Shown here: positions 59,670 through 64,000 of the stretch, in pieces
Layout: each line of letters begins with the position of its first letter
Position numbering within the stretch: position 1 is the first letter of the stretch
From: CAZLDI01 sp964558415
Lineage (GTDB): Bacteria; Chloroflexota; Dehalococcoidia; SM23-28-2; RBG-16-64-32
Assembly (NCBI GenBank): GCA_964558415.1
Contig: CAZLDI010000002.1
Span: 124,001-188,000 of the forward strand
Reading direction: 5' to 3'
DNA: 64,000 bases
Position numbers and translations under genes: made by a program
Notes under the pieces: generated by a model
The model's input: only the letters and a program-made list of their open reading frames with translations
Databases searched by the model: none
Told to the model about the DNA's origin: nothing

Positions 59670-61358
59670 CTATGGTGTGCAAGTTGGTCCGCCAAACTCG
59701 CGAACGCCGCCAAACATCAGCGGGTATGTGATCACGAAATTTGACAGGTCAACGATGTTGATCCAACTGCTGAACGACGACCCCGGCACCACGTCCCAGC
59801 GGGCGCTGAAGTTGGCTGAGTTGGGCGAGGTGTTGAACCGCCGGATTGGCGCGATGTAGCTTGCTATATCAGAGATGTTCACCTTGTTCGCACTGAACCC
59901 CCCGGTGGCCACCACGTCAGCCGGCCATGACTGACTGTAGCCGGAGGCGTGAGGCTCCCCGCAGTTGTCCAGCGGATTCGTGCCTATCTTGAATTGAGCT
60001 TCCGAGAACGAGCCGCTCTGTCCCGGTCCACCCGGGCAGCCGTCGTCTATCACGGCGTCGTCGAACGTGTCGTTGTTGATCCCGTTGCAGAGGGGCGTCC
60101 CGGCCTCATCCAGGTCGTTGTACCCGTCCCCGTCGTCCTCAGGATCGCAGGCGTCTCCGCCCTGCGTGTCGCCGTAGACCAGGTCAAAGTTCGATTGTGA
60201 TGGGTTAAAGTTCACCGGACAGTTGTCAGTAGCGTCCGGAACGCCATCGTTGTCGGCGTCCACGTCACAGGCGTCTCCGAAGGCGTCGCCATCTGTGTTG
60301 ACCTGGGTGGGGTTCGGCACCAATATGCAGTTGTCCGGGCCGGCAACGATCGGTCCAAGGCTGTCGGAGTCCAGGCTGCCGTCGGAGACCAGGTCGCCGT
60401 CGCAGTCCGGATCGAACTGGCCTGAGTGTCCTGGAGTAGGTGCCGTGCAGGCCGGAGAAGCCGGCTCACTGGCGTCTGCCAGGCCGTCGTTATCATCGTC
60501 GTTGTCGCAGGCATCGCCCAGCGAATCCCCATCGAAGTTGGCCTGGTCCGAGTTATTCAGGTTCGGGCAGTTGTCGTACTGGTCCGGGACCCCATCGGTA
60601 TCGCCGGACTCGGCGCAGCTCCCGGAGTTACTGACGACGATGCCCGCGTTTGTTACGGCATCGATGAATGGGTCGGCGTCCGCGCCGTCTCCCACGCCGG
60701 TGCCTGCTGTGGAGGTGAGCGCTGTCCCGACCGTAACGCCGGGGATGTCCGTGGCGATGGGCGAAATCTGGAGGGACGACCACCCGTTGGCGGCGGCCTG
60801 TCCTTGGATCTCCAATCGCAGCAGAACTCCGTCCTGGTGAGCACCCAGTGTCGGACCGGGATCCGGAAGCGAGGGCAGGGAGTTCAGGTCGTTGGCGCCT
60901 ACGCGGTAGATCTCAGTCTCGCTGGGGTCGGGCAGCGCCTCCGAGGTGTTCTGGACCTGGTTACCGGGATTTGGGCTCGGTTGCGCACTTTGGAGCAGGA
61001 ACCTGCTCGTGTTGCCTATGTTGGCACCCGGCTGCGTGAACTTGATGTCCGCCGGGTCGATCTTGATGTAGCCGTCCCAGGAGGCGAGATCGCTCAAGCC
61101 CTTCACGTAGAAGTCGACCTCGGTCGTCGCGCCGGGGGCGATCACCTTGCAGATGTCGGTCGACGCCGTCGTGCTACCCAGAGCCAGCGCCGAGTTCCCT
61201 GAGATGCTCACGTCAATTCCTACCGAAGCTGCGTTGTTAGCCTGTGCGGGGTTATCGCTGCCGGCTGGGCCGAGCCAGACGGCCAGCGCGACGACCGCGA
61301 GCAGGAGAGTCAGACGGCAGAGCGGCGCTATGCCTGCGCGCCGGGTTTCGTTCCTCAT
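59670..61358 (-). CDS. Cohesin-like / TSP3 / dockerin-like surface protein
   Basis: 562 residues. Signal peptide to about 42 (PAQANNAASVGIDVSISGN). Cohesin-like domain about 43-240 (LASWDGYIKIDPADIKF, FLLQSAQPSPNPGNQ, GVLLRLEIQGQAAANG). Loops from about 245: DGVPDQYDNCPNLNNSDQ, DNDDDNDGLAD, DAFGDACDVDADNDG, plus one NDGCP-like DDAVIDDGCP. C-terminal module about 465-562 (NKVNISDIASYIAPIRRF, RWDVVPG, INIVDLSNFV, YPLMFGGVREFG). GAGGAGG lies 10 nt before the ATG. Divided from the upstream gene by two strong hairpins and from the downstream gene by 171 nt. Confidence 0.88.
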   Translation of the reverse strand: MRNETRRAGIAPLCRLTLLLAVVALAVWLGPAGSDNPAQANNAASVGIDVSISGNSALALGSTTASTDICKVIAPGATTEVDFYVKGLSDLASWDGYIKIDPADIKFTQPGANIGNTSRFLLQSAQPSPNPGNQVQNTSEALPDPSETEIYRVGANDLNSLPSLPDPGPTLGAHQDGVLLRLEIQGQAAANGWSSLQISPIATDIPGVTVGTALTSTAGTGVGDGADADPFIDAVTNAGIVVSNSGSCAESGDTDGVPDQYDNCPNLNNSDQANFDGDSLGDACDNDDDNDGLADASEPASPACTAPTPGHSGQFDPDCDGDLVSDGSLDSDSLGPIVAGPDNCILVPNPTQVNTDGDAFGDACDVDADNDGVPDATDNCPVNFNPSQSNFDLVYGDTQGGDACDPEDDGDGYNDLDEAGTPLCNGINNDTFDDAVIDDGCPGGPGQSGSFSEAQFKIGTNPLDNCGEPHASGYSQSWPADVVATGGFSANKVNISDIASYIAPIRRFNTSPNSANFSARWDVVPGSSFSSWINIVDLSNFVITYPLMFGGVREFGGPTCTP

Positions 61359-61448
61359 CTCGCTTGCGCCTCCTCATGTTCTAACCCCCTCGGCCGGTCC
61401 CCTTTTGCTCTGCCTTTAGAGCCCTATCGCCTCGTCAATCTTTGTTAT

Positions 61449-61502
61449 GAGAACCAAAGTGGGAGGGGCTCCACTTGCGGACCCCCTCCCACTCTCGTTC
61501 TC
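61449..61502. terminator. Hairpin between the 64000-61580 and 61358-59670 genes (distal)
   Basis: AGTGGGAGGGG / CCCCTCCCACT (61458-61468 with 61483-61493), extended by GAGAAC / GTTCTC across a 3-nt internal loop. One of two consecutive hairpins; no clear T run on the minus side. Confidence 0.55.
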
Positions 61503-61521
61503 ATCTATTCTGTTGTGTTCT

Positions 61522-61558
61522 CCGGAGAGGGGAGGGGGTCGGGCCCTCCCCTCTCCGG
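61522..61558. terminator. 15-bp perfect hairpin after the 61580 stop (proximal)
   Basis: CCGGAGAGGGGAGGG / CCCTCCCCTCTCCGG with a 7-nt loop, 21 nt past the stop at 61580. Probable terminator or mRNA 3'-end stabiliser. Confidence 0.65.
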
Positions 61559-61579
61559 TCTAGGCCGGTTCGCTGCTTC

Positions 61580-64000
61580 CTATGGCGGAGGCGGCGGGCC
61601 GACGATGATGTTCTGGTTCACCGTGACACAGTCGTTCGCAGGGTTGTTGTCATCGCCGTCCGGCGGCTGCTGGACGTGGTCGATGCAAACCTGGATCGAG
61701 ATCGGCAGGACTGACTGGACTGCCGGAGCGTGGCACTCGAACTTCGTCCGGTACAGGATGAACTTCTGCTCACCGGGCTCGGGTGGGTCCTCATCGGCAG
61801 CGGTGTCGCCATCGTTGTCGATCAGGTCCGCCGGGTCTTCGTCGAACAGCATGTCGCCGTCGTTGTCGACCGGGTCGGGTCCGAGCAGGACGAAGTCTAC
61901 GCGACCGGGGATCAGCAGCACCGTGGCCTTGGTGCAGCCGTTCGGCAGCGCGGTCAGAACCAGGTTGGCCGCCGAGGTGATGACGACGAGGTCGTCGTGG
62001 CCGCTGAAGTTGCCGATTTCGCAGAGCACCCACATGTAGGCGCCCACGTTGTCGGACAGGTTGATCGGCGCAGGGCCGAACTTCAGACAGTACTTGACAC
62101 CGTCATCGTGCCGCGGCGTGTCGTCGCAGGCGTCGCCGATGAGGTCGCCGTCGCTGTCTTCCTGACCCGGGTTGTAGTCGTCGGGGCAGTTGTCCAGCGG
62201 ACCGCAGTCACCGCCGTTGCCGGCTTCGCTGATGCCGTCCTGGTCGTTGTCCTCACACAGCTTCACAGTGTCGGTACCAACGTTGTTGCCAAGGTTGGTG
62301 TCCACAGCGTGCGCGTTGGCGCCGGAGATGGTCGCCGTCACGTCAACCGTGCACCTCTGGTCAGGGTCACCCACACTGAGCGTCGCGTTGAACGGCACCG
62401 TGATGATGTTCGTCGTGCCGGCGCTCTCTGCAGGCTCATTGACTACTGCCGGGCCGCTGAGGCCTACGCAACCATCGCTGCTGGCGTACGTGATCGTCAC
62501 GATCGCCGCGGTGGTCGCCGTGTTGGCCAGTGTCTGCACTCTGGCGAAGAACTCGTAGGACACGCCCTCCACTGCCGGGACCACGTCCACGCTGGCCTTG
62601 TCGTTATTGACGTCACCCGGGTCGGCTGCGCGCCGGTCCTCGATGAGCGCAATACCGTCGAGGTCAACGAACGGAGGCTCCTGCATGATCGTGACGGACG
62701 AGACCTTCTTGTCCTGCACCATCGTGATAACCGTGGTGGCGTTGTTGGTGCCCGTGTTGTTCGACAGGGTCCCGTCGCTCACGTGCAGCACGGGGTTCGT
62801 GCTGAGCACCGCGGTGCCGACCAGGTTGTGGTTGCTCGCCGTGGAGCAGTTCACCAGCCACACGGCGTTCGCGGGCTGGACCATGCTGACCGGCAGGTTA
62901 ACGTTAACCACCTGGTTGCCGTTCGGCACCTTCGTGCAGTCGGCCGGAACAGTCAGGCTCAGCGTGACAGTCCCAGCAAGCGGTCCGTACGGGCCGTTGT
63001 TGTGGACGTTACTGGACACCGTGACGTTGAAGTTCGTGTTCTTCGGCACAGACGCCGGGGCGCCTACCGCAACCGACGTCACCTTCGAGTCGGCGTTGGT
63101 CACCACCGTGTTGTTGATGCACAGCGATGCTGAGTTGTTGTTGGGGTTCGGGTCCCTGACGTGCAGCGTGGCTATCGGGCTCGTCTCATAGGGCTCGATG
63201 TTGTCGCTCCAGCAGAATATGTGGTTGCTGGGCGAGGTGCAGTGCATCGTGAACAACTGGTCCACGGTGACCGTCACGCTGACCGGCAGCACAACCGGCG
63301 TGTTGAGAATGCTCGCCGGGAGCACTGTGCAGTCTGCCGGGGCCGAAGCGTAGATGTCGTCGAGAATGGTCGTCGGACCGAACGGACCGTTGTTGTGGAA
63401 CACGGACCGCACGATGATCGGCTCGTTCTCGCTCACATCGAACGTCGGGTCGGGGATTATGAGCCCAAGCTTCTTGACGTCGCTGACCGCGTAGGCCGTG
63501 ATGTCAATGTTCTGCTTGAACACGTTGTCCAGCACGTCATCCGACTCTTCTCGCACCGGGTAAACCGGGGCCACACCGACCTCAAACCTGATCGCATTGT
63601 CGTGGAACGACTTGCTGAAGCAGTGGACGGTGTAGTTGCGCGAGATTGTGCGCTCTTCACCCGGAAGCATCGCCGGCAGGATGATCGTCAGCAGGCTGTG
63701 GCGCGTGCCAGCGATGATGCTGCCACCCACGCCGTCGCCCGGCTGTGCGATCCAGATAGCGTCGCAGATCGCGACCTGGCTCCTCAGCAGGAGCGTGACC
63801 TCGAGGCTGGCGACGATGTTGCCCTGGTTCGCAACGACCACCGAGATGTTCTTCGAGTTGCTTGTGCTGACGTCTACGTTGAACGACGCTTGCTTGGTGA
63901 CCGACTTGATCGCGCTGTCCGTGTCCGGGCAGCCGTCAAGGTCGTCGATACCGTCAACGTCCTCCGCCACGGTGTCACAGTCGTCGAGAGCGTCGTCAAG
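61580..64000 (-). CDS. Large secreted protein with CARDB-like repeats and KYC module, N-terminus beyond window
   Basis: At least 806 residues plus the stop; the frame is open to the right edge, so the start is outside. The first visible residues (DDLDGCPDTD) are an NDGCP-like loop. Then come three or four Ig/CARDB-like repeats of about 130 residues (KKLGLIIPDPTFDVSEN, VFHNNGPFGP, VHNNGPYGP, PADCT), one TSP3 loop (DGISEAGNGGDCGPLDNCP), and a C-terminal module of about 175 residues: GVKYCLKFGPAPINLSD, CEIGNFSGHDDLVVIT, LLIPGRVDFVLL, FECHAPAVQSVLPISI, ending IVGPPPPP. That module recurs in the 1,398-residue protein but here holds an inserted DNDGD loop pair. The protein ends without anchor or dockerin-like part, so it may be released or held by non-covalent contacts. 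Confidence 0.87.
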   Translation of the reverse strand, partial: LDDALDDCDTVAEDVDGIDDLDGCPDTDSAIKSVTKQASFNVDVSTSNSKNISVVVANQGNIVASLEVTLLLRSQVAICDAIWIAQPGDGVGGSIIAGTRHSLLTIILPAMLPGEERTISRNYTVHCFSKSFHDNAIRFEVGVAPVYPVREESDDVLDNVFKQNIDITAYAVSDVKKLGLIIPDPTFDVSENEPIIVRSVFHNNGPFGPTTILDDIYASAPADCTVLPASILNTPVVLPVSVTVTVDQLFTMHCTSPSNHIFCWSDNIEPYETSPIATLHVRDPNPNNNSASLCINNTVVTNADSKVTSVAVGAPASVPKNTNFNVTVSSNVHNNGPYGPLAGTVTLSLTVPADCTKVPNGNQVVNVNLPVSMVQPANAVWLVNCSTASNHNLVGTAVLSTNPVLHVSDGTLSNNTGTNNATTVITMVQDKKVSSVTIMQEPPFVDLDGIALIEDRRAADPGDVNNDKASVDVVPAVEGVSYEFFARVQTLANTATTAAIVTITYASSDGCVGLSGPAVVNEPAESAGTTNIITVPFNATLSVGDPDQRCTVDVTATISGANAHAVDTNLGNNVGTDTVKLCEDNDQDGISEAGNGGDCGPLDNCPDDYNPGQEDSDGDLIGDACDDTPRHDDGVKYCLKFGPAPINLSDNVGAYMWVLCEIGNFSGHDDLVVITSAANLVLTALPNGCTKATVLLIPGRVDFVLLGPDPVDNDGDMLFDEDPADLIDNDGDTAADEDPPEPGEQKFILYRTKFECHAPAVQSVLPISIQVCIDHVQQPPDGDDNNPANDCVTVNQNIIVGPPPPP

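Overview
The window looks like a stretch of a high-GC bacterial chromosome, most likely Chloroflexota (Dehalococcoidia-like). This rests on the ffh-rpsP-khpA-rimM order, Shine-Dalgarno starts mixed with TTG/GTG, tandem ECF sigma factors, and a set of secreted Ca-loop proteins of a kind seen in uncultured members of that phylum. The assignment is an inference. Two coding regions run off the ends: a protein of at least 3,222 residues on the left (1-9666, minus) and one of at least 807 residues on the right (61580-64000, minus).

Layout. 1-12145: a giant propeller/Ca-loop secreted protein with a small membrane partner, driven by a consensus promoter with an intrinsic terminator in its leader, and a divergent beta-helix protein. 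12222-23572: housekeeping and accessory genes: tRNA-Trp, a phosphodiesterase, a UGA-containing selenoprotein B-family gene (294 aa when read through), a frameshifted winged-helix gene, an alpha/beta hydrolase, an acyl-CoA dehydrogenase, and an operon of a metzincin protease, two paralogous exported proteins and a LarA-family protein, then a TauE/SafE permease. 23574-28133: three cohesin-like surface proteins. 28339-41260: tRNA-Arg, tRNA-Ala, the SRP/ribosome operon, an ECF sigma/membrane-protein operon, a thioredoxin-like lipoprotein with a propeller, GAPDH, a second ECF sigma, a nitroreductase, a DinB-like protein and a degenerate metallophosphoesterase. 41338-64000: an almost unbroken 22 kb minus-strand array of surface-protein genes.

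The unifying theme is a family of exported proteins. At least eleven start with a signal peptide and a cohesin-like beta-sandwich, continue with thrombospondin-type-3-like Ca loops or Thr-Pro linkers, and mostly end in one of two ways: a C-terminal membrane anchor (27075, 45529, 46925, 48567, 49487) or a conserved about 90-residue dockerin-like module (23574, 25157, 50421, 54648, 59670; also 10592). One polypeptide therefore often carries both a cohesin-like and a dockerin-like end, while others are membrane-tethered. The inference is a calcium-dependent, self-assembling cell-surface layer with anchors and long spacers. Two further unnamed modules recur: a KYC/CEIGNF/FECHAPAV domain in two proteins and an IDxYPxFLT/FEPG domain in two others.
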